64,000 bases of DNA, from the NCBI RefSeq assembly GCF_001673315.1, contig NZ_LZLQ01000033.1, positions 1 through 64,000 of the forward strand. The letters are read 5' to 3'. Each line of letters starts with the position of its first letter. Position 1 is the first letter of the stretch. Made by a program: the position numbers and the translations under genes. Under the pieces are notes generated by a model. It searched no databases, was not told the origin of the DNA, and saw only the letters and a program-made list of their open reading frames with translations. This document shows positions 37,814 through 49,735 of this stretch, piece after piece. This stretch comes from Mycobacterium asiaticum. GTDB lineage: Bacteria > Actinomycetota > Actinomycetes > Mycobacteriales > Mycobacteriaceae.

Positions 37814-38113
37814 CCTTCGCGGCCGAATTATGTAGGTGAGCTATTAGACACACCGCTCGTGCGACGGTAAGAACCGCGATCAGGCGTACCTTGTGATTTG
37901 GTCTGCCGCTCACTGCCCCTTAACATTAAGAGAAAATTAAGAGCATGTGGTTGACCCGGTTGGGTCGAAGTTGGCTGCGACACGCGCCGGTGTGTAACGG
38001 GCGCAGGTCGGAGCCAAACCGCGCGCAGATCTTTAGTCGGCTATGCCGGCAGCAAACGGACTACCCGTCGGCGGACGCTGACACCTAGAGAGCTTGTAAC
38101 AGGAGAGGGCCAT
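37814..38113 (+). promoter_or_regulatory. Regulatory region upstream of the fadD32 operon
   Basis: A 300-nt non-coding stretch. Two direct copies of ATTAAGAG occur at 37925-37932 and 37936-37943, exactly 11 nt (one helical turn) apart. That arrangement is typical of OmpR/PhoB-type response-regulator sites. TTGACC at 37953-37958 may be a -35. The AT-rich patch of about 25 nt stands out from the GC-rich flanks. A Shine-Dalgarno sequence AGGAGAGG lies at 38101-38108, before the fadD32 ATG. The regulator is unknown. Confidence 0.45.
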
Positions 38114-40003
38114 ATGGCGTACCACAATCCGTTCGTCGTGAACGGAAAGATCAGGTTCCCGTCCAACACCAACCTGGTCCGTCACGTCGAGAAATGGGCG
38201 AGGGTTCGCGGCGACAAGTTGGCGTACCGCTTCCTGGACTACTCCACCGAGCGGGACGGCATCGAGCGGGACATTCTCTGGTCGGAATTCAGCGCGCGGA
38301 ACCGCGCGGTAGGTGCCCGGCTGCAGCAGGTCACCCAACCGGGTGATCGCATCGCCATCCTTTGCCCGCAGAACCTGGATTACCTGATCGCCTTCTTCGG
38401 CGCGCTGTACTCCGGGCGGATCGCGGTGCCGCTGTTCGACCCGGCGGAGCCGGGTCACGTCGGCCGTCTGCACGCGGTGCTCGACGACTGCACACCGTCG
38501 ACAATCCTGACCACCACGGAGTCGGCCGAGGGCGTGCGGAAGTTCATCCGTTCGCGTTCGGTCAAGGAACGTCCTCGCGTCATCGCGGTCGACGCGGTGC
38601 CGACGGAAGTCAACTCGACCTGGCAAGAGACCGAGGCTGACGAGAACACCATCGCCTACCTGCAGTACACCTCCGGTTCCACCCGCACGCCGACCGGCGT
38701 GCAGATCAGCCATCTGAATCTGCCCACCAACGTGTTGCAGACGCTGGTCGCGCTGGAGGGCGCTGAAGGTGACCGCGGCCTCAGCTGGCTGCCGTTCTTC
38801 CACGACATGGGTTTGATCACTGCGCTGTGCGCCCCGGTGCTGGGGCAGAGTTTCACCTTCATGACGCCCGCGGCGTTCGTGCGCCGGCCAGGACGCTGGA
38901 TTCGCGAACTCGCCCGCAAGCCCGGTGAAACCGGGGGAGTGTTTTCCGCGGCGCCGAACTTCGCGTTCGAGCACGCCGCGGTGCGCGGCGTGCCCAAGGA
39001 GGGTGAGCCGCCACTGGACCTGAGCAACGTCAAGGGGATCCTCAACGGCAGCGAGCCGGTGTCGCCTTCCTCGATGCGCAAGTTCTTCGAGGCGTTCGAA
39101 CCGTACGGTCTGCCGAAGACAGCGGTAAAGCCCTCGTACGGACTGGCTGAAGCGACGCTGTTCGTCTCGACCACACCGATGGACGAGGCGCCCAGGGTCA
39201 TCCACGTCGACCGGGAAGAGCTGAACAAGCAGCGCTTCGTCGAGGTGGCCGCCGACGCTCCGAACGCCGTGGCGCAGGTGTCCGCGGGCAAGATCGGGGT
39301 GGACGAGTGGGCCGTCATCGTCGATCCCGACTCGGCCAGCGAGCTGCCGGACGGGCAGATCGGCGAAATCTGGTTGCACGGCAACAACCTCGGTGGTGGC
39401 TACTGGGGCAAGGAAGAAGAGTCCGTCTACACGTTCAAGAACATCCTGAAGTCGCGCGTCACCGAGTCACATGCCGAAGGAGCGCCTGACGACGGCATGT
39501 GGGTGCGTACCGGCGACTACGGGACCTACCACGACGGACACCTCTATATAGCGGGCCGCATCAAGGACCTGGTCATCATCGACGGCCGCAACCACTACCC
39601 GCAGGATCTGGAGTTCACCGCGCAGGAGTCCAGCAAGGCGTTGCGGGTGGGCTACGTCGCCGCCTTCTCGGTGCCGGCCAACCAATTGCCGGCCAAGGTT
39701 TTCGACGACCCGCACTCCGGTCTGACGAAGGACCCGGAAGACAGCTCCGAACAGCTGGTCATTGTCGGTGAGCGGGCCGCGGGTGCGCACAAGCTCGAAT
39801 ACCAGCCGATCGCCGACGCCATCCGCGCGGCGATAGCGGTCGGGCACGGGGTGACCGTCCGTGACGTGCTGCTGGTGTCAGCCGGCACGATCCCGCGAAC
39901 CTCCAGCGGCAAGATCGGCCGTCGCGCGTGCCGTGCGGCCTACATCGACGGCAGCTTGCGCAGTGGCGTTGGCTCGCCGGCGAGCTTCGCGACGAACGAC
40001 TGA
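38114..40003 (+). CDS. fadD32: Long-chain fatty-acid AMP ligase FadD32
   Basis: A 629-residue acyl-AMP ligase that activates the C48-C60 meromycolate and loads it onto the N-terminal acyl carrier domain of Pks13. The adenylation motif is [21 protein letters not shown] (residues about 179-199). The FAAL-type insertion lies around 340-370, and the later motif is [24 protein letters not shown]. The catalytic Lys is in [15 protein letters not shown] at the C-terminus. ATG 38114 (GGCCATATGGCG) has a good ribosome site. pks13 follows after 22 nt and accD4 7 nt later, forming the condensation operon. Essential in mycobacteria and a drug target. Confidence 0.97.
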   Translation: MAYHNPFVVNGKIRFPSNTNLVRHVEKWARVRGDKLAYRFLDYSTERDGIERDILWSEFSARNRAVGARLQQVTQPGDRIAILCPQNLDYLIAFFGALYSGRIAVPLFDPAEPGHVGRLHAVLDDCTPSTILTTTESAEGVRKFIRSRSVKERPRVIAVDAVPTEVNSTWQETEADENTIAYLQYTSGSTRTPTGVQISHLNLPTNVLQTLVALEGAEGDRGLSWLPFFHDMGLITALCAPVLGQSFTFMTPAAFVRRPGRWIRELARKPGETGGVFSAAPNFAFEHAAVRGVPKEGEPPLDLSNVKGILNGSEPVSPSSMRKFFEAFEPYGLPKTAVKPSYGLAEATLFVSTTPMDEAPRVIHVDREELNKQRFVEVAADAPNAVAQVSAGKIGVDEWAVIVDPDSASELPDGQIGEIWLHGNNLGGGYWGKEEESVYTFKNILKSRVTESHAEGAPDDGMWVRTGDYGTYHDGHLYIAGRIKDLVIIDGRNHYPQDLEFTAQESSKALRVGYVAAFSVPANQLPAKVFDDPHSGLTKDPEDSSEQLVIVGERAAGAHKLEYQPIADAIRAAIAVGHGVTVRDVLLVSAGTIPRTSSGKIGRRACRAAYIDGSLRSGVGSPASFATND

Positions 40004-40025
40004 GCGCAAAACCAAAAGGTAATCA

Positions 40026-43000
40026 ATGTCTGACATGAGCGATTTCCAGGAGAACCTGCCCGCCAACGAGACCGATGCTGAGGAGCGGCGCATATCGCCA
40101 GCCGGGGATGCTGCAGAGCGAAGCATCACTACGGTCCCCGAGATGCGCCAGTGGCTGCGCAACTGGGTCGGCAAGGCGGTTGGGAAGTCGCCCGACGACA
40201 TCGACGAGTCGGTGCCGATGGTCGAACTGGGCCTGGCGTCGCGCGACGCGGTGGCGATGGCAGCCGACATCGAAGACCTGACCGGGGTGACCCTGTCGGT
40301 AGCTGTCGCGTTCCAGCACCCGACCATCGAGTCGCTGGCCACCCGCATCATCGAGGGCGAGCCGGAACGGCCGGACGACGGCGGCGCTGACGCCGACTGG
40401 ACCCGCAACGGGCCTGCCGAGCGCGTCGACATCGCGATCGTGGGTCTGTCCACCCGCTTCCCGGGCGACATGAACTCGCCGGAGGAGACCTGGCAGGCGC
40501 TGATGGAGGGTCGCGACGCGATCACCGACCTGCCGGACGGCCGTTGGTCGGAGTTTCTCGAGGAGCCGCGCTTGGCCGAGCGGGTGGCCAAAGCCCGCAC
40601 CCGCGGTGGCTACCTCAAGGACATCAAGGGCTTCGACTCCGAGTTCTTCGCGGTGGCCAAGACCGAAGCCGACAACATCGACCCGCAGCAACGGATGGCG
40701 CTGGAGCTGACCTGGGAGGCGCTCGAGCACGCCCGCATTCCGGCGTCCAGCCTGCGCGGCGAGGCCGTCGGCGTGTACGTCGGGGTCACCAACAACGACT
40801 ACGGTTTCCTGGCTATCTCGGACCCGACTGTCGCGCACCCGTATGCAATCACCGGCAACTCGGGTGCGGTCATCGCCAACCGGGTTTCGTACTTCTACGA
40901 CTTCCGCGGCCCATCGGTGATGGTCGACACGGCGTGTTCGAGTTCGCTGGTGGCAATGCATCAGGCCGTGCAGGCACTGCGCAACGGCGAGGCCGACGTC
41001 GCGATCGCCGGCGGTGTCAACGCGCTGGTCACGCCGGCGGTAACGCTCGGTTTCGACGAGATCGGTGCGGTGCTGGCTCCGGACGGCCGGATCAAGTCGT
41101 TCTCCGCCGACGCCGACGGTTACACCCGTTCCGAGGGTGCCGGGATGCTGGTGCTCAAGCGGGTGGACGACGCCCGCCGCGACGGCGACCAGATCCTGGC
41201 CGTCATCGCGGGCAGCGCGATCAACCACGACGGCCGCTCCAACGGCCTGATCGCCCCCAACCAGGATGCGCAGGCCGAGGTGCTGCGCCGGGCCTACAAG
41301 GACGCGGGGATCGACCCGCGCACCGTCGACTACATCGAGGCGCACGGCACCGGCACCATCCTGGGTGACCCAATCGAGGCGGAGGCGCTGGGACGCGTCG
41401 TCGGCAAGGGCCGTCCGGCCGATCGGCCGGCGCTGCTGGGTGCGATCAAAACCAACATCGGACACTTGGAGTCAGCGGCCGGTGTGGCCAGCGTGGCCAA
41501 GGTTGTGCTGGCGTTACAGCACGACAAGCTGCCGCCGTCGATCAATTTCGCCGGCCCCAGCCCCTACATCGACTTCGACGCGATGCGCCTGAAGGTGGTC
41601 GACCAGGCCACTGAGTGGCCCCGGTACGGCGGCTATGCGCTGGCCGGTGTGTCGAGCTTCGGTTTCGGTGGCGCCAACGCGCACCTGGTGGTGCGCGAGG
41701 TGCTTCCCCGAGACGTGGTGGAAAAAGAGGCGCCCGAGCCCGAACCTGAGACGACGCCGCAGGCCGCGGTGGTGTCCGCGGGTGGCGAACTGACCGAAGC
41801 GCAGGGCCACTCGCTGCGCTTCGACGAATACGGCGAGATCATCACCGACGACGACCCGGCGGCCGTCGCCGAGGAGGAGCCGGAACTGCCCGGCGTCACC
41901 GAAGAGGCGTTGGCGCTCAAGGCGGCGGCGATGGAAGAGCTTGCGACGCAGGAGCTTCCGGCCCCGGTCATTCCGCTGGCAGTGTCAGCGTTCCTCACCT
42001 CGCGCAAAAAGGCCGCCGCCGCCGAACTGGCCGACTGGATAGAAAGCCCCGAAGGCCAGGCGGCGTCGCTGGAGTCGATCGGCCGGTCGCTGTCGCGGCG
42101 CAATCACGGTCGCTCCCGAGCGGTGGTGCTGGCTCGCGACCATGAAGAGGCCGTCAAGGGCCTGCGCGCGATCGCCGAGGGCAAGCAGCGGCCCAATGTG
42201 TTCAGCGCCGACGGACCGGTGACCAACGGCCCGGTCTGGGTGCTGGCCGGCTTCGGTGCGCAGCACCGCAAGATGGGCAAGAGCCTTTACCTGCGCAACG
42301 AGGTGTTCGCCGAGTGGATCGAGAAGGTCGATGCGCTGATTCAGGACGAGCTGGGCTACTCGGTGCTCGAGTTGATCCTGGATGACTCGCAGGACTACGG
42401 CATCGAGACCACACAGGTCACCATCTTCGCGATTCAGATCGCGCTGGGTGAGCTGCTCAAGCATCACGGTGCCAAGCCCGCCGCGGTCGTGGGTCAGTCG
42501 TTGGGTGAGGCGGCGTCGGCGTACTTCGCCGGCGGCCTGTCGCTGCGCGACGCCACCCGCACCATCTGCTCACGCTCGCACCTGATGGGCGAGGGCGAGG
42601 CGATGCTGTTCGGCGAGTACATCCGGTTGATGGCGTTGGTGGAGTATTCCGCCGACGAGATCAAGACGGTGTTCTCCGACTTCCCCGACCTGGAAGTGTG
42701 CGTCTACGCCGCACCCACCCAGACCGTCATCGGCGGACCGCCCGAGCAGGTGGACGCGATCATCGCGCGGGCGGAATCCGAGGGCAAGTTCGCCCGCAAG
42801 TTCCAGACCAAGGGCGCCAGCCACACCCAGCAGATGGACCCGTTGCTCGGTGAGCTCGCAGCCGAACTGCAGGGCATCAAGCCGACGAGTCCGACGTGCG
42901 GCATCTTCTCGACCGTGCACGAGGGCAGCTACATCAAGCCCGGCAGCGACCCGATTCACGACGTCGACTACTGGAAGAAGGGTCTGCGGCACAGCGTCTA

Positions 43001-45425
43001 CTTCACCCACGGCATCCGCAACGCCGTGGACAGCGGTCACACCACCTTCCTGGAGCTCGCGCCCAACCCGGTGGCACTGATGCAGGTGGGTCTGACCACC
43101 GCGTCGGCCGGCCTGCACGATGCCCAACTGATCCCGACGCTGGCCCGCAAGCAGGACGAGGTCGAGTCGATGATCTCGGCGATGGCTCAGCTGTACGTGC
43201 ACGGTCACGACTTGGACGTGCGGACTTTGTTCACCCGGGCCTCCGGTCCCGAGGATTATGCGAACATCCCGCCGACCCGGTTCAAGCGCAAGGAGCACTG
43301 GCTGCCCGCGCACTTCTCCGGCGACGCCTCGGTGCTGATTCCCGGCAACCACGTCGCGCTGCCGGACGGCCGCCACGCCTGGGAGTACGCGCCGCGGGAT
43401 GGTCAGGTCGACTTGGTCGCGTTGGTGAAGGCGGCGGCGACGCAGGTGCTGCCGGACGCGACGCTGACAGCAGCCGAGCAGCGCGCGGTGCCCGGCGAGG
43501 GCGCCCGGTTGGTGACGACGATGACGCGGCACCCAGGCGGCGCCTCGGTGCAGGTGCACGCCCGCATCGACGAGTCGTTCACGCTCGTGTACGACGCGCT
43601 GGTGACGCGGGGCGGGACCGAGTCGGTGCTGCCGGCCGCAGTGGGTGTCGGCACGGCCGTTTCGGCAGCCGCCCCGCTGACCAACGGTGAGACCACCGGC
43701 GCTCCCGTCGTCGACGACGATGACGCCGACACGTTGACCGACAGCCTGACCAACCGCTACCTGCCCTCGAGCGTGGGCAGATGGTCGCCGGACTCGGGCG
43801 AGACAATCGCCGATCGGTTGGGCACCATCGTGGCGGCAGCTATGGGATACGAGCCCGAGGACCTGCCGTGGGAGGTCCCGCTGATCGAGCTCGGACTGGA
43901 CTCGCTGATGGCGGTGCGGATCAAGAACCGCGTCGAGTACGACTTCGACCTGCCGCCGATCCAGCTGACGGCGGTGCGCGACGCCAACCTGTACGCCGTC
44001 GAGAAGCTGATCGAGTACGCGATCGAGCACCGCGACGAGGTCGAGCAGCTGCACGAGTATCAGAAGACCCAGACCGCCGAGGAGATCGCGCGGGCCCAGG
44101 CCGAGCTGCTCAGCGGTGCATCGCCGGCCAGCCTGGCGGCCCCGGCGCCGGACCCGCAGGCCGAACCGGAGACGCAGCCGGCTCCGCCCCCGCCGCCCTC
44201 CGATGTGCCGATCCCGCCGCCGCCGACCAACCCGCTGGGTCCGTCGGCCGCAAACGGCGGCGGCGCGCAGGCCCCGGATCTGAAAGGGGCTGCGGAGGCG
44301 CTCAACCAGGAGGCGGTCGCGCAAGCGCTCAACTCCGACGTGCCACCGCGCGACGCCGCCGAGCGGGTCACGTTCGCCACCTGGGCGATCGTCACGGGCA
44401 AGTCCGCGGGCGGCATCTTCAACATGCTGCCCAAGCTGGACGAAGCCACAGCGGCCAAGATGGCGCAGCGGCTTTCCGAGCGTGCCGACGGTCCGATCAG
44501 CACCGAGGACGTGCTGAGCGCGCAGAACATCGAGGCACTGGCCGACAAGGTGCGCCAGTACCTGGAAGCCGGCGTGATCGACGGGTTCGTGCGTACCTTG
44601 CGCCCCCGTCCGGAAGGCAGCTCCCGGGCCCCCGTCTTCGTCTTCCACCCCGCCGGGGGTTCGACGGTGGTCTACGAACCGTTGCTCAACCGGTTGCCCG
44701 CCGACGTGCCGATGTACGGCTTCGAGCGGGTCGAGGGATCGATCGAAGAGCGAGCCGCCCAGTACGTCCCGAAGCTGATCGAGATGCAGGGCGACGGGCC
44801 CTACATTCTGGCCGGTTGGTCGCTGGGTGGGGTGCTGGCCTATGCGTGTGCGATCGGGCTGAAGCGGCTGGGCAAGGATGTGCGGTGGGTCGGCCTGATC
44901 GACGCCGTGCGCGCCGGCGAGGAGATCCCGCAGACCAAGGAAGAGGTCCGCAAACGCTGGGACCGCTACGCGAAGTTCGCCGAGAAGACGTTCAACGTCA
45001 CCATCCCGGCGATCCCGTACGACGAGCTCGAGCAGCTGGACGACGAGGGTCAGGTCCGGTTCGTGCTGAACGCCGTCAGCCAGAGCGGCGTGCAGATTCC
45101 GGCCGGAATCATCGAGCACCAGCGCACGTCGTACCTGGACAACCGGGCGATCGACACCGCAGTGATCCAGCCGTTCGATGGGCATGTCACGCTCTATATG
45201 GCCGATCGATACCATGACGACGCGATCATGTTCGAGCCGCGGTATGCCGTCCGCAAACCCGACGGCGGCTGGGGTGAGTACGTGTCCGACCTTGAGGTGG
45301 TGCCTATCGGTGGCGAGCACATCCAGGCCATCGACGAGCCGATCATCGCCAAGGTGGGCGAACACATGAGCCGTGCGCTGGACGAGATCGCGGACGAGTC
45401 GGACAAAGTGGACCAGGTGAGGTAG
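40026..45425 (+). CDS. pks13: Mycolic acid condensing polyketide synthase Pks13
   Basis: A 1799-residue type I PKS that joins the FadD32-activated meromycolate to the carboxylated alpha-chain, giving the mycolate skeleton. The order is N-terminal ACP (phosphopantetheine Ser72 in [10 protein letters not shown]), ketosynthase (Cys304 in DTACSSS), acyltransferase (Ser825 in [10 protein letters not shown]), C-terminal ACP (Ser1293 in LGLDSLMAV) and thioesterase (Ser1599 in [12 protein letters not shown]). Residue numbers come from the frame. Pro/Ala-rich linkers join the domains (around 560-600 and 1370-1430). It is longer than the recalled 1733 residues of M. tuberculosis, mainly in those linkers. 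A TE of this kind releases onto trehalose. Confidence 0.97.
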   Translation: MSDMSDFQENLPANETDAEERRISPAGDAAERSITTVPEMRQWLRNWVGKAVGKSPDDIDESVPMVELGLASRDAVAMAADIEDLTGVTLSVAVAFQHPTIESLATRIIEGEPERPDDGGADADWTRNGPAERVDIAIVGLSTRFPGDMNSPEETWQALMEGRDAITDLPDGRWSEFLEEPRLAERVAKARTRGGYLKDIKGFDSEFFAVAKTEADNIDPQQRMALELTWEALEHARIPASSLRGEAVGVYVGVTNNDYGFLAISDPTVAHPYAITGNSGAVIANRVSYFYDFRGPSVMVDTACSSSLVAMHQAVQALRNGEADVAIAGGVNALVTPAVTLGFDEIGAVLAPDGRIKSFSADADGYTRSEGAGMLVLKRVDDARRDGDQILAVIAGSAINHDGRSNGLIAPNQDAQAEVLRRAYKDAGIDPRTVDYIEAHGTGTILGDPIEAEALGRVVGKGRPADRPALLGAIKTNIGHLESAAGVASVAKVVLALQHDKLPPSINFAGPSPYIDFDAMRLKVVDQATEWPRYGGYALAGVSSFGFGGANAHLVVREVLPRDVVEKEAPEPEPETTPQAAVVSAGGELTEAQGHSLRFDEYGEIITDDDPAAVAEEEPELPGVTEEALALKAAAMEELATQELPAPVIPLAVSAFLTSRKKAAAAELADWIESPEGQAASLESIGRSLSRRNHGRSRAVVLARDHEEAVKGLRAIAEGKQRPNVFSADGPVTNGPVWVLAGFGAQHRKMGKSLYLRNEVFAEWIEKVDALIQDELGYSVLELILDDSQDYGIETTQVTIFAIQIALGELLKHHGAKPAAVVGQSLGEAASAYFAGGLSLRDATRTICSRSHLMGEGEAMLFGEYIRLMALVEYSADEIKTVFSDFPDLEVCVYAAPTQTVIGGPPEQVDAIIARAESEGKFARKFQTKGASHTQQMDPLLGELAAELQGIKPTSPTCGIFSTVHEGSYIKPGSDPIHDVDYWKKGLRHSVYFTHGIRNAVDSGHTTFLELAPNPVALMQVGLTTASAGLHDAQLIPTLARKQDEVESMISAMAQLYVHGHDLDVRTLFTRASGPEDYANIPPTRFKRKEHWLPAHFSGDASVLIPGNHVALPDGRHAWEYAPRDGQVDLVALVKAAATQVLPDATLTAAEQRAVPGEGARLVTTMTRHPGGASVQVHARIDESFTLVYDALVTRGGTESVLPAAVGVGTAVSAAAPLTNGETTGAPVVDDDDADTLTDSLTNRYLPSSVGRWSPDSGETIADRLGTIVAAAMGYEPEDLPWEVPLIELGLDSLMAVRIKNRVEYDFDLPPIQLTAVRDANLYAVEKLIEYAIEHRDEVEQLHEYQKTQTAEEIARAQAELLSGASPASLAAPAPDPQAEPETQPAPPPPPSDVPIPPPPTNPLGPSAANGGGAQAPDLKGAAEALNQEAVAQALNSDVPPRDAAERVTFATWAIVTGKSAGGIFNMLPKLDEATAAKMAQRLSERADGPISTEDVLSAQNIEALADKVRQYLEAGVIDGFVRTLRPRPEGSSRAPVFVFHPAGGSTVVYEPLLNRLPADVPMYGFERVEGSIEERAAQYVPKLIEMQGDGPYILAGWSLGGVLAYACAIGLKRLGKDVRWVGLIDAVRAGEEIPQTKEEVRKRWDRYAKFAEKTFNVTIPAIPYDELEQLDDEGQVRFVLNAVSQSGVQIPAGIIEHQRTSYLDNRAIDTAVIQPFDGHVTLYMADRYHDDAIMFEPRYAVRKPDGGWGEYVSDLEVVPIGGEHIQAIDEPIIAKVGEHMSRALDEIADESDKVDQVR

Positions 45426-45432
45426 GCGACCA

Positions 45433-47013
45433 GTGACGGATTTAGCTCCGGACCCAGCTCCCGTCGTGCATTCGACAGCCGAGAAGCTGGCCGAGCTACG
45501 CGCTCGTCTGGAGCTGGCCAAAGAGCCCGGCGGCGAGAAGGCTGCCGCCAAGCGCGAGAAGAAGGGCATTCCGAGCGCCCGCGCCCGCGTGCACGCGCTG
45601 GTCGACCCGGGCACCTTCTTCGAGATCGGGGCGTTGTGCAAAACCCCGGGTGATCCCAACGCACTGTATGGCGACGGTGTGGTCACGGGGCATGCGTTGA
45701 TCGACGGCCGTCCGGTCGGGGTGTTCTCGCACGACCAGACGGTGTTCCAAGGCACCGTCGGCGAGATGTTCGGCCGCAAGGTCGCCCGGCTGATGGAGTG
45801 GTGCGCGATGGTCGGCTGCCCGATCATCGGTATCCAGGACTCCGGCGGGGCTCGCATCCAGGATGCTGTCACCTCGCTGGCTTGGTACGCCGAACTGGGC
45901 CAACGCCACGAGGCGCTGTCCGGAGTGGTACCGCAGATCTCCCTTATTTTCGGCAAGTGCGCCGGGGGAGCGGTTTATTCGCCGATTCAGGATGACCTGC
46001 TTGTGTCGGTGCGCGACCAGGGTTACTTCTTCGTCACCGGCCCCGACGTGATCCGGGAAGTCACCGGTGAGGACGTCACCCTGGATGAGCTCGGCGGTTC
46101 GGACGCGCAGGCCCGCTACGGCAATATCCACCAGGTCGTGAACTCCGAAGCCGAGGCATTCCAGTACGTGCGGGAATTCCTGTCCTTCCTGCCGTCCAAC
46201 TGCTTCGGCAAGCCGCCGATCGTCAATCCCGGACTGGAACCGGAGGTCACCCCGACCGACCTGGAACTGGACGCGATCGTGCCGGACTCCGACAACGCGG
46301 CCTACGACATGCATGAGATCCTGCTGCGCATCTTCGACGACGGAGACTTTCTGGACGTCGCTGCCCAGCACGGGCCCGCGATCATCACCGGCTATGCCCG
46401 GGTCGACGGACGCCCGGTGGGCGTCATCGCCAATCAGCCGATGCACATGTCCGGCGCGATCGACAACGAGGCGTCCGACAAGGCGGCGCGATTCATCAGG
46501 TTCTGTGACTCGTTCCAGATTCCGCTGGTGTTCGTAGTGGACACGCCCGGGTTTCTGCCAGGCGCCGAGGAGGAGAAGCGGGGCATCATCAAGCGCGGCG
46601 GCCGGTTCCTTTACTCGGTGGTCGAGGCCGACGTGCCGAAGGTGACGATCACAATCCGCAAGTCCTATGGCGGTGCCTACGCGGTGATGGGGTCCCGGCA
46701 GCTGACTGCCGACTTCAACTTCGCCTGGCCGACGGCGCGCATTGCGGTGATCGGCGCCGAGGGGGCCGCGCAGTTGCTGATGAAGCGCTTCCCGGATCCC
46801 ACCACGCCCGAGGCGCAGCAGATCAAGAAGGACTTCATCGAGGGTTACAACCTCAACATGGCGATTCCGTGGACAGCCGCTGAGCGCGGGTTCATCGACG
46901 CGGTGGTCGACCCGCACGAAACCCGTTTGCTGCTGCGTAGGTCGCTGCACTTGTTGCGGGACAAGCAGAATTGGGCCCGGTTGGCGCGCAAGCACGGCCT
47001 GATCCCGATCTAG
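45433..47013 (+). CDS. accD4: Acyl-CoA carboxylase beta subunit AccD4
   Basis: A 526-residue carboxyltransferase subunit that carboxylates the C24-C26 acyl-CoA used by Pks13. The N-terminal half has [14 protein letters not shown] and [12 protein letters not shown] for acyl-CoA binding. The C-terminal half has [20 protein letters not shown] and [15 protein letters not shown] for biotin. The family ends in a region carrying HGLIPI. It is cotranscribed with pks13 (start 7 nt after that stop). The biotin-carrying alpha subunit (AccA3) and epsilon subunit lie elsewhere. The start is GTG 45433. The IS1557 copy found next to accD4 in M. tuberculosis (recalled) is absent here. Confidence 0.96.
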   Translation: MTDLAPDPAPVVHSTAEKLAELRARLELAKEPGGEKAAAKREKKGIPSARARVHALVDPGTFFEIGALCKTPGDPNALYGDGVVTGHALIDGRPVGVFSHDQTVFQGTVGEMFGRKVARLMEWCAMVGCPIIGIQDSGGARIQDAVTSLAWYAELGQRHEALSGVVPQISLIFGKCAGGAVYSPIQDDLLVSVRDQGYFFVTGPDVIREVTGEDVTLDELGGSDAQARYGNIHQVVNSEAEAFQYVREFLSFLPSNCFGKPPIVNPGLEPEVTPTDLELDAIVPDSDNAAYDMHEILLRIFDDGDFLDVAAQHGPAIITGYARVDGRPVGVIANQPMHMSGAIDNEASDKAARFIRFCDSFQIPLVFVVDTPGFLPGAEEEKRGIIKRGGRFLYSVVEADVPKVTITIRKSYGGAYAVMGSRQLTADFNFAWPTARIAVIGAEGAAQLLMKRFPDPTTPEAQQIKKDFIEGYNLNMAIPWTAAERGFIDAVVDPHETRLLLRRSLHLLRDKQNWARLARKHGLIPI

Positions 47014-47073
47014 TAGCTCGGGGTGCTCGCGGCCGGCGCGCGTGCTCGCAGGCTCCCGGCCCGCGAGGCTCGC

Positions 47074-47129
47074 CGAGTGTGCAACTGGCGACGCGACACG
47101 CCGGTGCACCGTCGGCTGACGCACACTCG
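47074..47129. terminator. Palindromic repeat in the accD4/fadE35 convergent gap
   Basis: Arms CGAGTGTGC (47074-47082) and GCACACTCG (47121-47129) pair over 9 bp around a 38-nt loop. The rest of the 174-nt gap is GC-rich and without genes. The convergent position suits a bidirectional terminator. A related palindrome (CGAGCGTG/CACGCTCG) lies inside aftA. Confidence 0.5.
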
Positions 47130-47187
47130 ACGTCAAGTGACTCGCGAAGGCGACTTGTGGCCCCGTTTGAGCATGATTCGGGTGCGG

Positions 47188-48972
47188 CTACCACTCCTCG
47201 CCGATAGTTAGCGCCCCGTCGACCAGTTCGTCGAAGCGCTCCAGCCCCTCGTCGGAATCCGTGTCGATCCCGCGCAGTGGCCCGTGATCGGCGAGGTACC
47301 GCCGCGCGTACAAGCGCGCCAGGAGCGCTTTGCGCTCACCGCCACGCGTCTCGCGCTCCCATGCCGCCTGCTCGGTGAGCAGCGCACCGGCATACACCTC
47401 GCCCATGAACTGCGCCAACGGGAAGAGCCGCGCCTCGGCCACCGCGCCGTCCAATTTCTCCCATGCCGTGATCGCGGCGTCCAAATCCTCGATTCTCTCG
47501 ACGACCAACTGGGTGGTCTCGTCGTCGTCGGACACCGAGACCGCGTCGCGCATCCGGCCCAGTAACGCCTCGTGGGCACGGGACTGCACAATGCCGCGCC
47601 GCACGTCCAGGCACAGGATATTGTCCGGGCCCTCCCAGATGGTGTTGACTTGCCCGTCGCGCAAAAGCCTTGCCACCGGCCAGGTTTCGATGTAGCCGTT
47701 GCCACCGTGGATCTCGATCGCATCCGATGCCGCGGTGATGCCCAGTCGCGCGACCTTCAGCTTTGTCACCGGAACCGCGATGCGCTGTCGGATGCCGCGA
47801 GGCTGGCGGTGGTTGGTCGCGCCGGTGCAGTCGAACACCATTGCCTGCGCGGCCTCGACGTCGACGACCATTTCCGCCAGCTTGCGTCGCATCAGTGGCT
47901 TGTCGATCAGCGGACCGTCGAAAGCACGTCGTTGCCGCGCGTAGCACAACGCCTCCACGAGCGCGCGGCGCGCGTTGGCCAGCCCGAACAGCGCAATCCC
48001 GAGACGCGCCGCGTTGGTCAACTCCATCATCCGTCCCAGGCCCTTGCCGTCAGACGGGCCCGCGTCGGTGGACGGTTCCCCGGACAGTAGAAAAGCCTCG
48101 GCGTCAACGAACTCGACCTCACCGGACGCGACCGAACGAGTGCCCAGTTTGTCCTTCAGTCGGCGCACGCGCACGCCGTTGCGGGTGCCGTCGCGGCGGG
48201 TGCGGAGCACCAGGAAGTTGGCGACGCCGCGGCTCGAATCGGGTGCACCCTCGGGCTTGGCCAGGACAACGAACGCCTCCCCGGCGCAGTTCGATGCGAA
48301 CCACTTGAAACCGTTCAACAGCCAAGCGTCCCCGGCCCGGCGAGCCGTCGTCTCCAATGCGCCCAGGTCCGACCCGCCGGTCCGTTCGGTCAGCAGTTGC
48401 GCTGTCTCGCCGGCCCACTCACCGGAGTCGAACTTCCCCAGCACGTAGTCGCGCACGTCAGCCGGCGCATATGCGGCGACCAACGACTGGACCATGCCGC
48501 CGCCGGTTCCCAGCGCGCACCCCATCCCGATGTCGGCCTGATTGAGCAGATAGTTCGACGCGAACACCGACAGTGACGAGCGAAACCCCGCGCCGCGTAC
48601 CGCGTCGCGCAACTCCTGTTGCGCATCCAGCACGGCGCGTTTGGACTGCGTGAACGACGGGGGCATGACGACCCGGCTGATGTCGTGGCCCCACCGGTCG
48701 TAGCGTTCCAGCCGCGGCGGGTTGCGGTCGGTCTCCTCGGCCCAGCGCGCCACCGGCCCGCCCATCAATTCACCGATGCGGTTCAAATGCGGTTCGACCA
48801 CCGCGAGCTCGTCGGGCGTGAGGTAGTACGCCATGGTGAACTGCAGGGTGGGATCCGTCCGATACCAATTGAGTCCTGTTGCCCCGGAATAGCTTTCGGT
48901 GCGGTAGCGCTGAGACTTCTCCTGGGTGGAGAACGGCAGCCGGTCGACGGCCTCCAAGTCGTACTCGGTCAT
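47188..48972 (-). CDS. fadE35: Acyl-CoA dehydrogenase FadE35
   Basis: A 594-residue flavin-dependent acyl-CoA dehydrogenase, larger than the usual about 390 residues and resembling the AidB-like branch. FAD/acyl motifs are visible: WAGETAQLLTERTGGSDLGALETTA (the TExxGGSD type), GFKWFASNCAGEAFVVLA, ARLGIALFGLANARRAL and HGGNGYIETWPVARLLRDG. It also has QVNTIWEGPDNILCLDVRRG. Beta-oxidation-like or protective roles are possible and the substrate is unknown. ATG 48972 is the start. It is the orthologue by position of Rv3797, convergent with accD4, and 36 nt downstream of the gene at 49008. Confidence 0.9.
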   Translation of the reverse strand: MTEYDLEAVDRLPFSTQEKSQRYRTESYSGATGLNWYRTDPTLQFTMAYYLTPDELAVVEPHLNRIGELMGGPVARWAEETDRNPPRLERYDRWGHDISRVVMPPSFTQSKRAVLDAQQELRDAVRGAGFRSSLSVFASNYLLNQADIGMGCALGTGGGMVQSLVAAYAPADVRDYVLGKFDSGEWAGETAQLLTERTGGSDLGALETTARRAGDAWLLNGFKWFASNCAGEAFVVLAKPEGAPDSSRGVANFLVLRTRRDGTRNGVRVRRLKDKLGTRSVASGEVEFVDAEAFLLSGEPSTDAGPSDGKGLGRMMELTNAARLGIALFGLANARRALVEALCYARQRRAFDGPLIDKPLMRRKLAEMVVDVEAAQAMVFDCTGATNHRQPRGIRQRIAVPVTKLKVARLGITAASDAIEIHGGNGYIETWPVARLLRDGQVNTIWEGPDNILCLDVRRGIVQSRAHEALLGRMRDAVSVSDDDETTQLVVERIEDLDAAITAWEKLDGAVAEARLFPLAQFMGEVYAGALLTEQAAWERETRGGERKALLARLYARRYLADHGPLRGIDTDSDEGLERFDELVDGALTIGEEW

Positions 48973-49007
48973 GCCGCGACGGTATTACAGTTTCACCCGA
49001 TCCCGCG

Positions 49008-49508
49008 TTAGACCGGGGCCACAAACTCGGACGTGAAAAACTCCGCGGGCGCCTGATTGTTGGGATTCGGTGACTCGACGATCACCCACACACCGGTCGT
49101 GCCGGACTGAATCGGTGCCGTGATCGTGACGGTCGCCTGGCCGGTCGCGTCGGTGTCCATACCGGTGAAAGTGGTGCCTGGATCCCCGGGACCGCAGGTT
49201 GCCGACGACGGCCGGGGAAGCTGTATCAGACCGACGTCGTAATGGGCGCCGGGGCTGTTTGCGATGACCATGTGCACGTCTGCGACCACCGACGAGCCTG
49301 AGGAGCTAATTTGAGCGGTGCCGCGGCCCACTAACGCGCGTGGTCGTTGGATCGCGGTTGGGACGAGACTGAAATCGCAATTCCGCAAGTCCGGATTGAG
49401 AGGCACCGGTGAAGTCGCGGTGGCCGCACCGGCCCCCAGTACCACTGTCGCGCCGGCCGAGACCGTCATTGCCGCGATAAAGATCCTCGAGCGGGCTAGT
49501 GCGCGCAT
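49008..49508 (-). CDS. Small secreted protein, unknown
   Basis: A 166-residue protein with a clear signal peptide (RIFIAAMTVSAGATVVLGAG, then AATATSP cleavage site). The mature part has two Cys (NCDFSLV and SATCGPGD), likely a disulfide. It is beta-rich (VVADVHMVIANSPGAHYDVGLIQL, QATVTITAPIQSGTTGVWVIVE), suggesting a small immunoglobulin-like or lipocalin-like fold. I do not recognise a family. Its neighbours are another exported protein upstream (49736) and fadE35 downstream. It lies where M. tuberculosis has a different gene (Rv3796, recalled), so it is probably accessory. The 227-nt upstream region is AT-rich. Confidence 0.75.
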   Translation of the reverse strand: MRALARSRIFIAAMTVSAGATVVLGAGAATATSPVPLNPDLRNCDFSLVPTAIQRPRALVGRGTAQISSSGSSVVADVHMVIANSPGAHYDVGLIQLPRPSSATCGPGDPGTTFTGMDTDATGQATVTITAPIQSGTTGVWVIVESPNPNNQAPAEFFTSEFVAPV

Positions 49509-49735
49509 CTGCTCACCATTCCTTTGAAATGAGTCCCTAAATCGAGATATTGACAGAATCTACTCGAATAAACCAGATCAGGGGAGCGAAAGCCCGGGCG
49601 AAATGAGGCCTAATCCCGGTTTGGTCGATCTCTATTGGAATTTCTTCAGCGGCAACATATTTCACGCGATACTTGCAGCCGGCGGCGGGATATTATTGCT
49701 TTGAATAAGTAATTTAATTGGAAACCGAAGAGCGA
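49509..49735. other. AT-rich non-coding stretch between two exported-protein genes
   Basis: These 227 nt hold A/T runs (for example TTTGAATAAGTAATTTAATTGG near 49700) that are strikingly poorer in GC than the rest of the window. No gene is visible. The promoter of the 49008-49508 gene must lie here, since that gene is read leftward. No tRNA, integrase or direct-repeat boundary was found. Confidence 0.6.

Noticed and set aside
43781..45217. A 478-codon plus-strand frame inside pks13
   Set aside because: It runs in another frame over the ACP/TE region; the composition is Arg/Gly/Ala-rich and no motif is visible.
42570..45956. An 1128-codon minus-strand frame across pks13 and accD4
   Set aside because: It is antisense to two well-supported genes and reads as Arg/His/Gln-rich low-complexity sequence.
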